64,000 nucleotides of DNA. It comes from Paenibacillus sp. PK3_47 (GTDB lineage: Bacteria; Bacillota; Bacilli; Paenibacillales; Paenibacillaceae). The stretch's first letter is position 1; every line of letters begins with the position of its first letter. Both the position numbers and the translations under genes were made by a program. Below, in pieces: positions 1 to 8,215 of the stretch. The notes beneath the pieces were generated by a model. The model saw only the letters and a list, made by a program, of their open reading frames with translations, made no database searches and was not told the origin of the DNA. The stretch lies in contig NZ_CP026029.1 of the NCBI RefSeq assembly GCF_023520895.1, positions 744,001 to 808,000 on the forward strand, in the 5' to 3' direction.

Positions 1-1402
1 CTTCATAATCGTTCTTATAGGACAGGATATAAGGACCGCTGGCATACAAAGTGTTATTGTATTGGGCGCCTTCCGTTACAGTGTTCTGGTCACCGTAAGG
101 AATGTCTTTGTTCACATCAAATGCCGCTACATCATAAGTGTTGATGCTCTCAACCTGCTTCTTGGAGACAATGCCGGCAGACTGGTGAGCCAGATAGTTC
201 AGCACTTGCGGGAATGGTTCAGTAGTCGTCAATTTAACGACCTGATATTTACCTTGTGCGTTGTTGGCTTGGGTCTTGTCGGCTACCAGCTCGGAGATTG
301 GCGCATCCAGGCCTTTTTCCAGAGCTTCTTTAACTGTACCCTTGCCGCCTGCCACGTTGATGGAGCCCAGTGCGTTCAGGTCAGTGAATACTTCAACGGT
401 ATTAATGTGCTCATGCAGGCTGTACGTACGGTGATCCGGCACAGAATCCTTATTTTTGGCGCGGTCCAGGGAGAATACAACATCATCTCCGCCTACACGT
501 TCACCTGTATCTACAGCTTTTTTGTTCTCGATTTTGGCAAAATTGATATCATCGCGGAGGATGAAATAGTATTCCCCGTTGCCTTCAGCAATCGCGTGAT
601 TGCGGGACAATGAAGCGTCCGAAGTGATTTTGTCATCATCGGTCAGGTTAACCAGACGCACGTACATGTTCGTGTTCAGCTGGTTGATCGAACCGTCATT
701 GCCTTTGATCGGATCCAGGGAAGTCAGCGTGGAAGCTGCCTGGGACAGAATCAGAGGATCTGTAGCACGTTTGGATTCGTCAGCAAAATCAATGTCTTCC
801 CAGGCAAGTGCGCGGGATTTGGACAGTCTTACGGAATCCGCCTTCAGAATTTCCTTGTTAACCGCCTGGCTCTTCAGGGAAATATACAGCGGAGCAATGC
901 GGGCTTCGTCAAATACCAGACGCTGCTCAAACTTTTTGTAAGTCTCAGCGTACTCATCCGGAGTTTGCGTAGCAGCTTCGTTAATCAGGGCATCAAGCTC
1001 AGGATCGGATTGTCTGCTGTAATCGCCGCCGGTGATGAACAGTGAACGTACCGCATAATCCGGGTTACCGGTTACAGTAGTCCAGCTCGAGTGGGATACA
1101 TCATAATTGCCTGCATCCTCCTGCGCTTTGAAGCTGGCATAGTCAGGCTGAATGTTCAGCTTCACGTTGAAGCCGTTTTTGGTGAGCTGATCCCGGACAA
1201 TGTTCAGGTCAGACTCGTTCGCGCTCATCCCGAGCACTTCGATATCAACCGGTGTTCCGTCACCCGCAGGTGCAGTGGCCGGGGCTTCAGAAGAAGCCGG
1301 TTCGGCAGCATTGCCGACTGTATTGGATTTGGTTGCTACAGAGCATCCGCCAAGAACCATAGCCGTACTCAGAAGCAGCGCCAGTGTAGTTCTTTTTTTC
1401 AT
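1..1402 (-). CDS. Peptide-type ABC transporter substrate-binding lipoprotein, circularly permuted (3' end cut by window)
   Basis: The reverse strand is open from ATG at 1402 to the window edge (467 codons). The first 20 residues form a lipoprotein signal peptide with lipobox LGGC (Cys20), so the protein should sit on the outer face of the membrane. Both halves resemble SBP_bac_5 (OppA/DppA) proteins, but in swapped order. Residues about 50-205 resemble the usual C-terminal part (a beta-alpha unit, a DPDY-like segment, 'YKKFEQRLVFDEARIAPLY'). Residues about 213-467 resemble the usual N-terminal part ('LTSLDPIKGND', 'YYFILRDDINF', 'GGDDVVFSLDRAK', 'ASGPYIL'). It is the last gene of a leftward operon after two permease genes. 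The ligand is probably a peptide or a similar oligomer. The missing 3' end leaves open whether the C-terminal half occurs only once. Confidence 0.88.
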   Translation of the reverse strand, partial: MKKRTTLALLLSTAMVLGGCSVATKSNTVGNAAEPASSEAPATAPAGDGTPVDIEVLGMSANESDLNIVRDQLTKNGFNVKLNIQPDYASFKAQEDAGNYDVSHSSWTTVTGNPDYAVRSLFITGGDYSRQSDPELDALINEAATQTPDEYAETYKKFEQRLVFDEARIAPLYISLKSQAVNKEILKADSVRLSKSRALAWEDIDFADESKRATDPLILSQAASTLTSLDPIKGNDGSINQLNTNMYVRLVNLTDDDKITSDASLSRNHAIAEGNGEYYFILRDDINFAKIENKKAVDTGERVGGDDVVFSLDRAKNKDSVPDHRTYSLHEHINTVEVFTDLNALGSINVAGGKGTVKEALEKGLDAPISELVADKTQANNAQGKYQVVKLTTTEPFPQVLNYLAHQSAGIVSKKQVESINTYDVAAFDVNKDIPYGDQNTVTEGAQYNNTLYASGPYILSYKNDYE

Positions 1403-1483
1403 TACAATTTCCTCCCCAGTATCTATTGATGTCTCTATGAAAAACGTCCAGTTAGACGCATTTTCCGGTAATCTGTAAATCTG

Positions 1484-2992
1484 TTAATCCATTTTGGGAT
1501 CGAGCGCATCGCGCAGGCCGTCCCCCACGAAGTTGAACGAGAGCACCAGGGCAATAATCGCCAGTCCCGGGAAAATGGCCAGATAGGAGTTCGTCTCCAG
1601 GTAGGTGCTGCCCAGCTTGAGAATATTGCCCCATTCCGGGATATGCGGTTCAATCCCCAGCCCCAGGAAGCTGAGACTGCTGGTGGAGATGACCGCGCCG
1701 CCGATCGTCAGCGTAGCCTTTACGATCATCGGAGCCAGTGAATTCGGTACAATATGCTTGAAAATAATCGATGTATTGCTGGAGCCAAAGGCACGGGCGG
1801 CATCCACATATTCATAAGTGGACACCTGCAGCACGTTGGCCCGCATGGTCCGTGCATAGGTCGGGATAGCCCCGACACTGAGTGCCAGGATCAGGTTGAC
1901 CGTATTGGCGCCGAAGGCGGCAATAATGGCAATGGCCAGCAGAATCCCCGGAATGGCGTACAATACATCAAGGGCACGCATGATAATGTTGTCGGTAAAG
2001 CGGCCGTAGTAGCCGGAAATGGCCCCGAGTGCCCCGCCTAGGAAGAGCGGCAGAACGGTGGACATGACACCGACAATCAGGGAAATCCGTGCTCCGAAAA
2101 CAATCCGCGTAAACAGGCAGCGCCCGAAGTTATCGGTTCCCAGCGGATAGGCCAGTGACGGCGGCTGCAGAATCAGCGAGTAGTTGTTATCCACCGCCAT
2201 TCCGTAATCGAAGGTCACATAGCTGCAGACCGAAACGGAGAACAGAAAAGCGATGAACAGCAGTCCGAGCATCGCCGTTGTGTTGCGGGTCAGCCGCTCC
2301 AGCACATCCTCCCAGCCGGCAACCGCAGGATTGTTCCTGTTCCGGATGCGGATCAGCAGGATGATGCCCAGCGCAAGCGCGAATAAGTTACCGGTCAGCG
2401 AAGTCAGCAGCAGCGGATACGCTGCCCAGACCAGGCCTCGCGGAACCTGGCGGCGCCGGACGAATCTGGCAGTCAGGATGACTACAAGCAGATGGAAAAC
2501 GGCCACAGCCAGCAGGACGAACATTCCCATCAGGAAGGTATCCGCCACGTAAGGCTTGAACAGATTGAGTGCAGATACAGCGATCACGCCGAGCTGTGTC
2601 AGCAGCGTATACACTGCCAGGGTGTACTCGGGTGACTTGCGCTTTTGAATCAGCTGAAAAGCTGCCGTGCCTGCGAACACATTGCCTGTCACCAGGCTCA
2701 GAAGCTGGATATAGCCCAGGGCCCGGGTAATGCCGCGGATCTCTCCGTGCACAGTGAGGTCTCTGCGGATCAGCAGGGTGAGCAGGACTTGCAGTACAGT
2801 AAAGATGCCATAAACCAGAGCAGCGGCACCCACATAAGGTTTGATGCTTTGCGTCTCCCAGTCAAAGCTGCTCAGCAGCAGGGCCAGGGTTATGATCAGG
2901 GAGCCGGCCCAGGCAAAGCCTGCCTGGCGGTACTCCTGGGAGGTTTTGAGCTTAAGCTGTGTCTCGCGCCTTGCGGCATTTGCGTTAACCAT
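1484..2992 (-). CDS. DppC-like ABC permease with long multi-helix N-terminal extension
   Basis: This is a 502-residue membrane protein. Residues about 235-502 are a normal DppC/OppC permease: an N-terminal helix, the motif 'YPLGTDNFGRCLFTRIVFGARISL' region (about 285-305), an EAA-type loop ('YVDAARAFGSSNTSIIFKHI', about 395) and the ending 'VGDGLRDALDPKM'. Family members usually have about 300 residues. The first about 220 residues are extra and hold roughly six hydrophobic segments of no family I recognise. It lies 17 bp downstream of the DppB-like gene and upstream of the binding-protein gene, so the three are probably one transcript. It forms half of the membrane channel. Confidence 0.88.
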   Translation of the reverse strand: MVNANAARRETQLKLKTSQEYRQAGFAWAGSLIITLALLLSSFDWETQSIKPYVGAAALVYGIFTVLQVLLTLLIRRDLTVHGEIRGITRALGYIQLLSLVTGNVFAGTAAFQLIQKRKSPEYTLAVYTLLTQLGVIAVSALNLFKPYVADTFLMGMFVLLAVAVFHLLVVILTARFVRRRQVPRGLVWAAYPLLLTSLTGNLFALALGIILLIRIRNRNNPAVAGWEDVLERLTRNTTAMLGLLFIAFLFSVSVCSYVTFDYGMAVDNNYSLILQPPSLAYPLGTDNFGRCLFTRIVFGARISLIVGVMSTVLPLFLGGALGAISGYYGRFTDNIIMRALDVLYAIPGILLAIAIIAAFGANTVNLILALSVGAIPTYARTMRANVLQVSTYEYVDAARAFGSSNTSIIFKHIVPNSLAPMIVKATLTIGGAVISTSSLSFLGLGIEPHIPEWGNILKLGSTYLETNSYLAIFPGLAIIALVLSFNFVGDGLRDALDPKMD

Positions 2993-3009
2993 GAATAGTT
3001 CACCTGCTA

Positions 3010-4449
3010 TCAGTATTGTTTCATTTTGGAACGGATGCGCGGGTCCACAAAAGCGTATAAAATGTCGATAATGGCGTTTATCAATGAGATGGTAATCGCA
3101 GTATAGACAACGCCTCCCATAATGGCCGGGATGTCGGGAATGAACTGCTTATCCACGATATAGCTGCCCAGACCGCTGATGTTGAATACTTTCTCGGTAA
3201 CGGCTGCCCCGCCCAGCATGCCCCCGAACTGCAGACCGATTACGGTCACAATCGGGATCAGCGCATTGCGCACAGCGTGCTTCAACAGAACCGTCCGTCT
3301 GTTCAGGCCTTTGGCAGTCGCCGTAATAATGTAATCTTCATGAATGACCTCAAGCGTGGAAGCACGGGTCATCCGGGCAATTGCAGCAGTCAGTCCCGTT
3401 CCCAGCACCACCACCGGCATGATGAAGGTCAGCCAGTTGCCCGGGTTGAAGGTCGCCGGGAACCACTGCAGCTTAATGGAGAAGCCGAGGATAAAGATCA
3501 GACCTTGCCAGAAGCTCGGGATCGACAAGCCGATCAGCGCAATCAGCATGAAGGTATAGTCAAACCAGGAATTGGGCTTGGTAGCTGAAATGATCCCGAT
3601 CGGAATAGCAATGACGACAGCCATCAGGAGCGAGAACAGCGTCAGCTCCAGCGTGACCGGAAATTTACGGCCGATTGCACTGACGATCTCTTCATTTCCC
3701 GCAAAGGACTTGCCCAGATCAAACATCGCGATGCCTTTGATATTCTCCCATAGCTGCACAATATAAGACTGATCCAGTCCGTATACCCTGTTAAATTCAG
3801 TAATCTGGGCTTCGGTGGCCGTCTGTCCGAGAATGTTAACCGCAGGATCAAACGGAGAAATATACAGGATTGTAAATACAAGGAATGCCACTCCGAATAT
3901 AACAAATACAGTCATTACCAATCTTTCAAATATGTATTTGAGATAAGGACTGCTGTATAAAAAAATCAATAAATATAACGGTAAGCCTGCTATAATAGAT
4001 AAAGTCAGAAACAGCGGATGCCGCAAAAGGTCCTTAAATGTAGTGATAAAGGTCGATCTTGCGTGTCCTTTCTTCTGAAGACTGGACTCTGTCTGTTCGG
4101 CCACCATGTTCTCAAACCGTTCTTCCGCAAGCTTGCGGGACTGGCTGGCGAGCTCCGCTTCGCTGATCTGCTGTCCAAAAAAGTCGGCTTTGCTGCGCAG
4201 CTGCTCAGCGAACTCATGCTGAAGCTGCTCCTGAACCCCGGAAGCCTTCAGTTCCTGCCGTGTTTCCTTCTCTATAGAAGTCTGAACGGTCCCGTTCTTC
4301 CGGGCACGGTGAACAAGCAGCGTGAACAGATTAACAGGAGCGCCCAGCACAAGAGCAAAATACCGGTACGAGGAGTTCTGCAGCAGTTTGCCGTAAGTAT
4401 CACCGATGGCCTGGGTGAAGTTGACTCCCCCACTTTTTGCCGCCTCCAT
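3010..4449 (-). CDS. DppB-like ABC permease with charged N-terminal extension
   Basis: This is a 479-residue permease. The DppB-like part starts near residue 165 ('LKYIFERLVMTVFVIFGVAF') and contains 'LGQTATEAQI', 'YGLDQSYIVQ', an EAA loop ('YIITATAKGLNRRTVLLKHA') and the ending 'YAFVDPRIRSKMKQ'. The family usually has 305-340 residues. The N-terminal about 160 residues are added: a hydrophobic stretch near 30-45, then a charged Glu/Gln-rich helical stretch (about 55-130) that could form a coiled coil, then another hydrophobic segment. The start at 4449 follows a GGAGG-like site on the reverse strand ('aggaggatagaaat'). It is the first gene of the leftward operon, divergent from the ATPase gene. 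Confidence 0.88.
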   Translation of the reverse strand: MEAAKSGGVNFTQAIGDTYGKLLQNSSYRYFALVLGAPVNLFTLLVHRARKNGTVQTSIEKETRQELKASGVQEQLQHEFAEQLRSKADFFGQQISEAELASQSRKLAEERFENMVAEQTESSLQKKGHARSTFITTFKDLLRHPLFLTLSIIAGLPLYLLIFLYSSPYLKYIFERLVMTVFVIFGVAFLVFTILYISPFDPAVNILGQTATEAQITEFNRVYGLDQSYIVQLWENIKGIAMFDLGKSFAGNEEIVSAIGRKFPVTLELTLFSLLMAVVIAIPIGIISATKPNSWFDYTFMLIALIGLSIPSFWQGLIFILGFSIKLQWFPATFNPGNWLTFIMPVVVLGTGLTAAIARMTRASTLEVIHEDYIITATAKGLNRRTVLLKHAVRNALIPIVTVIGLQFGGMLGGAAVTEKVFNISGLGSYIVDKQFIPDIPAIMGGVVYTAITISLINAIIDILYAFVDPRIRSKMKQY

Positions 4450-4580
4450 ATTTCTATCCTCCTTAAACTTTCCTCTTTTTTAAATTGTACTATTCCGATA
4501 GATAAGGTATATTTTATTAATAGATTGCTATAAAGTCAAGATAAGCTGTTTAAATTTTAGGAGAACTGGCAGGAGGACAA

Positions 4581-6317
4581 ATGGAACCTATTTTGAAAGT
4601 GAATAATCTGCATGTCTCTTTCCAGAGTCATGATGAAGAGCGCTCCGCCGTCCGCGGCGTAAGCTTTGAAGTTTATAAAGGGGAAACACTGGGAATCGTC
4701 GGGGAATCGGGCAGCGGCAAAAGTGTCACCGCACGCTCCATTATGAGACTGCTCCCTACCCCGCCCGCCATACTGAAAGAAGGAGAAATTGAATTCCTCG
4801 GGAATAATCTCGCCGAGAAATCGGAGAAGCAGATGGAACATATCCGCGGCCGGGAGATCGGCATGATCTTCCAGGATCCGATGAGCTCGCTGAACCCGAC
4901 GATCCGCGTCGGTGAACAGATCAGCGAGAGCCTGATCAAGCACCGCAAGCTCTCCCGTAAGGCTGCCAAGCAGGAGGCGCTGGAGATGCTGAAGCAGGTC
5001 GGCATCCGTGACAGTGAAATGCGGTACCAGCAGTATCCGCATGAATTCTCAGGCGGCATGCGGCAGCGGGTTATGATCGCGATTGCCCTTGTCTGCCAGC
5101 CGGCGCTGCTCATTGCCGACGAACCGACCACGGCGCTGGATGTAACCATCCAGGCCCAGATCCTCAATCTGATGAAGCATATGCAGCAGCGGCTCGGCAC
5201 CTCCATTATTCTGATCACCCATGACCTGGGCGTTGTCGCAGGGATGTGCGACCGGGTAGCCGTCATGAAGGACGGCGAGATTGTGGAAACAGGCACAACG
5301 GAGGAGATTTTTGCCCGCCCGCAGCATCCTTATACGCAGCGGCTGCTGAACGCCCTTCCACGGCTGGACGAGAAGAAAAAGCCCAAGCCGCCGGGACTGA
5401 TTATCCCCTCGGAGGGAAGCCGTCCGCTGCTGGAAGTGCGCTCCTTGAAGCAGCATTTTGATCTTGGCAAAGGCAGAGTGCTGCGCGCAGTCAACGATAT
5501 CAGCTTCCACATCCGGGAAGGCGAGACGCTCGGCATGGTCGGGGAATCCGGCAGCGGCAAGTCCACAACCGGCCGGTCCATCCTCCGCCTCCACGAGCCA
5601 ACCGGCGGGGATGTGCTCTTCAAGGGCATGGCCGTGAACCGGCTGAATGCAGGTGAAATGAAGACGATGCGGCGGCATATGCAGATGATCTTCCAGGATC
5701 CCTATGCTTCACTGAATCCGCGGTTTAAGGTGCTGGACATTATCGGCGAGGCGCTGGATGTACATAACCTGTCCGGCAGTACAAGCCAGCGCAAAAAACG
5801 GGTCGAGGAGCTGCTCGATCTGGTGGGACTCGATCCGGCTTTTGCTGTCCGCTTCCCGCATGAATTCTCCGGCGGCCAGCGCCAGCGGATTGGAATTGCC
5901 CGCGCCCTTGCCGTCGAGCCCAAGTTCATCGTCTGCGACGAGCCGCTCTCTGCGCTGGATATGTCCATCCAGTCGCAGGTCGTCAAGCTGCTGGAGGATC
6001 TGCAGCAGCGCCTTGGCCTGACGTATCTCTTCATCGCACATGACTTGTCGATGGTCAAGCATATCAGCGACCGGGTAGCCGTTATGTATATGGGCCGGAT
6101 CGTCGAGCTCGCTGAAAGCGAGGAGCTGTACACCAACCCGCAGCACGAATATACCAAATCGCTGCTGGCTGCAATCCCGGTGCCCGATCCGAAGATCGAA
6201 GCAGCCAAGAAGCGGGTGCTGCTGGAGGAGCAGACCAGCACCGATAAATACAATCTGGAGAACTCCAGCCTGGTAGAGATCTCAAAAGGCCACTGGGTCG
6301 CGATGCCGACCGGCTGA
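4581..6317 (+). CDS. Fused double-ATPase subunit of peptide-type ABC importer (DppD-DppF like)
   Basis: One 578-residue protein carries two oligopeptide-type ATPase domains in tandem. Domain 1 has Walker A GESGSGKS at 41-48, signature SGGMRQR and Walker B '[12 protein letters not shown]'. Domain 2 has Walker [10 protein letters not shown] near 320, signature SGGQRQR and Walker B '[12 protein letters not shown]'. Both have the H-loop ('THDLG', 'AHDLS'), so both sites look active. The domain 1 tail '[14 protein letters not shown]' is the usual oligopeptide ATPase ending. The start follows AGGAGG at 4571-4576. It is transcribed divergently from the permease/binding-protein operon and is the only ATPase gene nearby, so it very likely energises that importer. 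Fused subunits of this kind are known (YejF, GsiA). Confidence 0.93.
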   Translation: MEPILKVNNLHVSFQSHDEERSAVRGVSFEVYKGETLGIVGESGSGKSVTARSIMRLLPTPPAILKEGEIEFLGNNLAEKSEKQMEHIRGREIGMIFQDPMSSLNPTIRVGEQISESLIKHRKLSRKAAKQEALEMLKQVGIRDSEMRYQQYPHEFSGGMRQRVMIAIALVCQPALLIADEPTTALDVTIQAQILNLMKHMQQRLGTSIILITHDLGVVAGMCDRVAVMKDGEIVETGTTEEIFARPQHPYTQRLLNALPRLDEKKKPKPPGLIIPSEGSRPLLEVRSLKQHFDLGKGRVLRAVNDISFHIREGETLGMVGESGSGKSTTGRSILRLHEPTGGDVLFKGMAVNRLNAGEMKTMRRHMQMIFQDPYASLNPRFKVLDIIGEALDVHNLSGSTSQRKKRVEELLDLVGLDPAFAVRFPHEFSGGQRQRIGIARALAVEPKFIVCDEPLSALDMSIQSQVVKLLEDLQQRLGLTYLFIAHDLSMVKHISDRVAVMYMGRIVELAESEELYTNPQHEYTKSLLAAIPVPDPKIEAAKKRVLLEEQTSTDKYNLENSSLVEISKGHWVAMPTG

Positions 6318-6324
6318 ACATAGC

Positions 6325-6365
6325 AGAGCAGCGCCCTCTTTAATGGAGGAGCGCTGCTCTTTTTT
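6325..6365 (+). terminator. Rho-independent terminator after the double-ATPase gene
   Basis: The arms AGAGCAGCG(C)CCTC and GGAGGAGCGCTGCTCT pair around a TTTAAT-like loop and are followed directly by a T run (6361-6365). It lies 8 bp after the TGA stop. Confidence 0.85.
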
Positions 6366-6497
6366 ACATTGTGAGGAAAGCGGGGCATGCATGCTTTGGC
6401 ATTTAGTTGGGATTATCGGCGTCCTATGCGGGTGTCGTCCCCTTGGCAAGTAACTGTCACGGCGCTTTTCGTTACACTTCCTTCCATTATATAGCTG

Positions 6498-7085
6498 CAA
6501 TTTAGCCGCGCCCCTCATTTCGCTAACTTGGCTGGTTTCTGTGCATTCAGAGGTATTTGTGCCTCTCATTTCGCCGCCGTGGCTGGTTTCGGCTTATTCA
6601 GAGGTATTTGTGCTGCTCATTTCACCGCCGTGGCTGGTTTCGGCGTATTCAGAGGTAGTTGTGCCTCTCATTCCGCCGCCGTGGCTGATTTCGGCGTATT
6701 CAGAGGTATTTGTACCTCTCATTTCGCTAACTTGGCTGATTTCGGCGTATTCAGAGGTATTTGTGCTGCTCATTTCACCGCCGTGGCTGGTTTCGGCTTA
6801 TTCAGAGGTATTTGTACCTCTCATTTCGCTAACTTGGCTGGTTTCTGCGAATTCAACGGGACTTTTCCCGTTCATTTCACCACACCGACCGATTTCTGTG
6901 AATCCAACGGGACTTTTCCCATTCATTTCGTCATTCTGGCCCGAGCTGGCCGAATTCAACGGGATTTTTCCCGTTCATTCCCTCATTCTGCCCGAACTGG
7001 CTAAATTCAACGGGACTTTTCCCGTTCATTCCACCATTCTGCCCGAGCTGGCCGAATTCAACGGGACTTTTCCCGCTAATCCCCA
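6498..7085. repeat. 51-bp hairpin repeat array 1 (11 units, two stem classes)
   Basis: Short palindromes recur with start points at 6549, 6600, 6651, 6702, 6753, 6804, 6855, 6906, 6958, 7009 and 7060, that is 51 bp apart with one 52-bp step. The first six units have stem AGAGGTA/TACCTCT (or near) around a TTTG-like loop. The last five have AACGGGA/TCCCGTT around CTTT. The linkers keep a common 'CATTTCGCC...TGGCTG' theme. More than one forward frame stays open through it, because the unit length is a multiple of three and lacks stops. The single 52-bp step changes the register, which argues against coding. The array fills the gap between the double-ATPase gene and the 3' end of the GH43-like gene and touches that gene's stop codon. 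Confidence 0.9.
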
Positions 7086-8014
7086 TCCGGCAGCAGCCTC
7101 ATCTCGAATTGCTCATCACGGTTGCAGACAAGTATGCCGTCTATAACATCCAGCCGGGCCACCTGAATCGAAGAGCGGCGGCTCTGATACCTGCCTTCGG
7201 GACGGTCTTCGTTCTGGCTGCCGTCTCTCCCGGGATGTGTGAAATAGAAAATATAAGCCTCTTCCCCCTGCACCACAACGTCAGCATGCAGGCCGATTCC
7301 ACCGTCATCTTCACGTGTTCCCGGCTGGTCCAGGATCAGCCCGTTCCGCTCCCAAACATCCAGGTCATCGGAACGGAATACGCCTTGTCCCCGCCATTCG
7401 TCAACAATCATCCAGTAATCGTCTTTGAACCGGAAGACATTGGCCCCTTCGTGCGGGCGTCCTGTAATGACCGGCCCGACAACCTTCCAGTGATAGAGAT
7501 CCTTGCTGTCGGCCGCATAAGTATGCGACCCGTTAGCTTCGTCCTTGTACCACATACGGAAGCTCCCTCCCGGAAGCTCGCAGATGCAGGCGTCGATCAC
7601 CCGGTCTGAGCTCAGCTCAAGCTTGGAATGGAAGGTCCATTCCAGCAGGTTAGCACTGCTATAATGAAGCATATCGCGCCGGTGCCCGGCCCAGCCTGCC
7701 GGCACGCCTTGAATATAGCTGACATACATATGGTAGAGTCCGTCATGATAGTAAATTTCCGGGGCCCAGAACGTATTGCGACCCCATTCAATATCCAGTC
7801 CCTGCAGTGTGCCGCGGTAGAGCCAGTTCGCACCGCCGTCGCGTGAAGAAGCGACACCCAGATCAGTGCCATGCACCCAGGCTACTCCTTCCCCTTCTGC
7901 TGATACTCTGCGGTTCGTATATATCATCCACCATTCCTTTGTCTCCCGGTTCCAGACGATAACAGGGTCAGCCGCGCCGTCGTATACCGGATCTCTGAAT
8001 AAAGGTGCTTTCAT
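7076..8014 (-). CDS. GH43-like five-bladed beta-propeller glycosidase
   Basis: This 312-residue protein has no signal peptide and so is likely cytoplasmic. It has the repeated propeller strands of GH43/GH117-like enzymes: 'DGAADPVIVW' near the N-terminus (candidate catalytic base Asp), 'NTFWAPEIYYHDGLYHMY' near 85, 'RMWYKDEANGS', 'RPHEGANVFRFKDDYWMIVD' near 190 (candidate acid Glu) and 'GIGLHADVVV'. The family cleaves arabinose-, xylose-, galactose- or fructose-containing glycans; the substrate cannot be read here. The ATG start follows AGAGGATG. It stands alone, with a cre-like site just upstream that suggests catabolite control. Residue roles are inferred from position only. Confidence 0.75.
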   Translation of the reverse strand: MKAPLFRDPVYDGAADPVIVWNRETKEWWMIYTNRRVSAEGEGVAWVHGTDLGVASSRDGGANWLYRGTLQGLDIEWGRNTFWAPEIYYHDGLYHMYVSYIQGVPAGWAGHRRDMLHYSSANLLEWTFHSKLELSSDRVIDACICELPGGSFRMWYKDEANGSHTYAADSKDLYHWKVVGPVITGRPHEGANVFRFKDDYWMIVDEWRGQGVFRSDDLDVWERNGLILDQPGTREDDGGIGLHADVVVQGEEAYIFYFTHPGRDGSQNEDRPEGRYQSRRSSIQVARLDVIDGILVCNRDEQFEMRLLPDGD

Positions 8015-8043
8015 TGGTGAGCATCCTCTCTTATTTAAATTAG

Positions 8044-8057
8044 TGGAAGCGCTTGTA
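8044..8057. promoter_or_regulatory. cre-like site upstream of the GH43-like gene
   Basis: TGGAAGCGCTTGTA closely matches the CcpA operator TGTAAGCGCTTACA around its AGCGCT centre and lies 30 bp upstream of the start at 8014. A LacI-family operator is the alternative. Confidence 0.55.
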
Positions 8058-8140
8058 CAGTCATAAATAGTGTACTACAGTTTTTTCATCTATTAGAAAA
8101 GTATTTAGCGATCGTCCGCAACCGCATTTCTGGATATCCT

Positions 8141-8182
8141 AAAAAGAGCAGCCGCCCCCCTTATAGGAAAGACCTGCTGCTC
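8141..8182 (-). terminator. Terminator of the ABC exporter operon
   Basis: Read leftward, GAGCAGC...GCTGCTC pairs around a pyrimidine/purine-rich loop and is followed by TTTTTA. It lies just beyond the stop codon at 8216. Confidence 0.8.
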
Positions 8183-8215
8183 CAATGCATGCTTATGTTA
8201 TAAAAGCCTGAATGC

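Noticed and set aside
6528..7146. Long forward open frames coding for 17-residue repeat proteins
   Set aside because: Two frames are open at once, there is no ribosome site, and a 1-bp insertion changes the repeat register without consequence. The 51-bp unit simply lacks stop codons.
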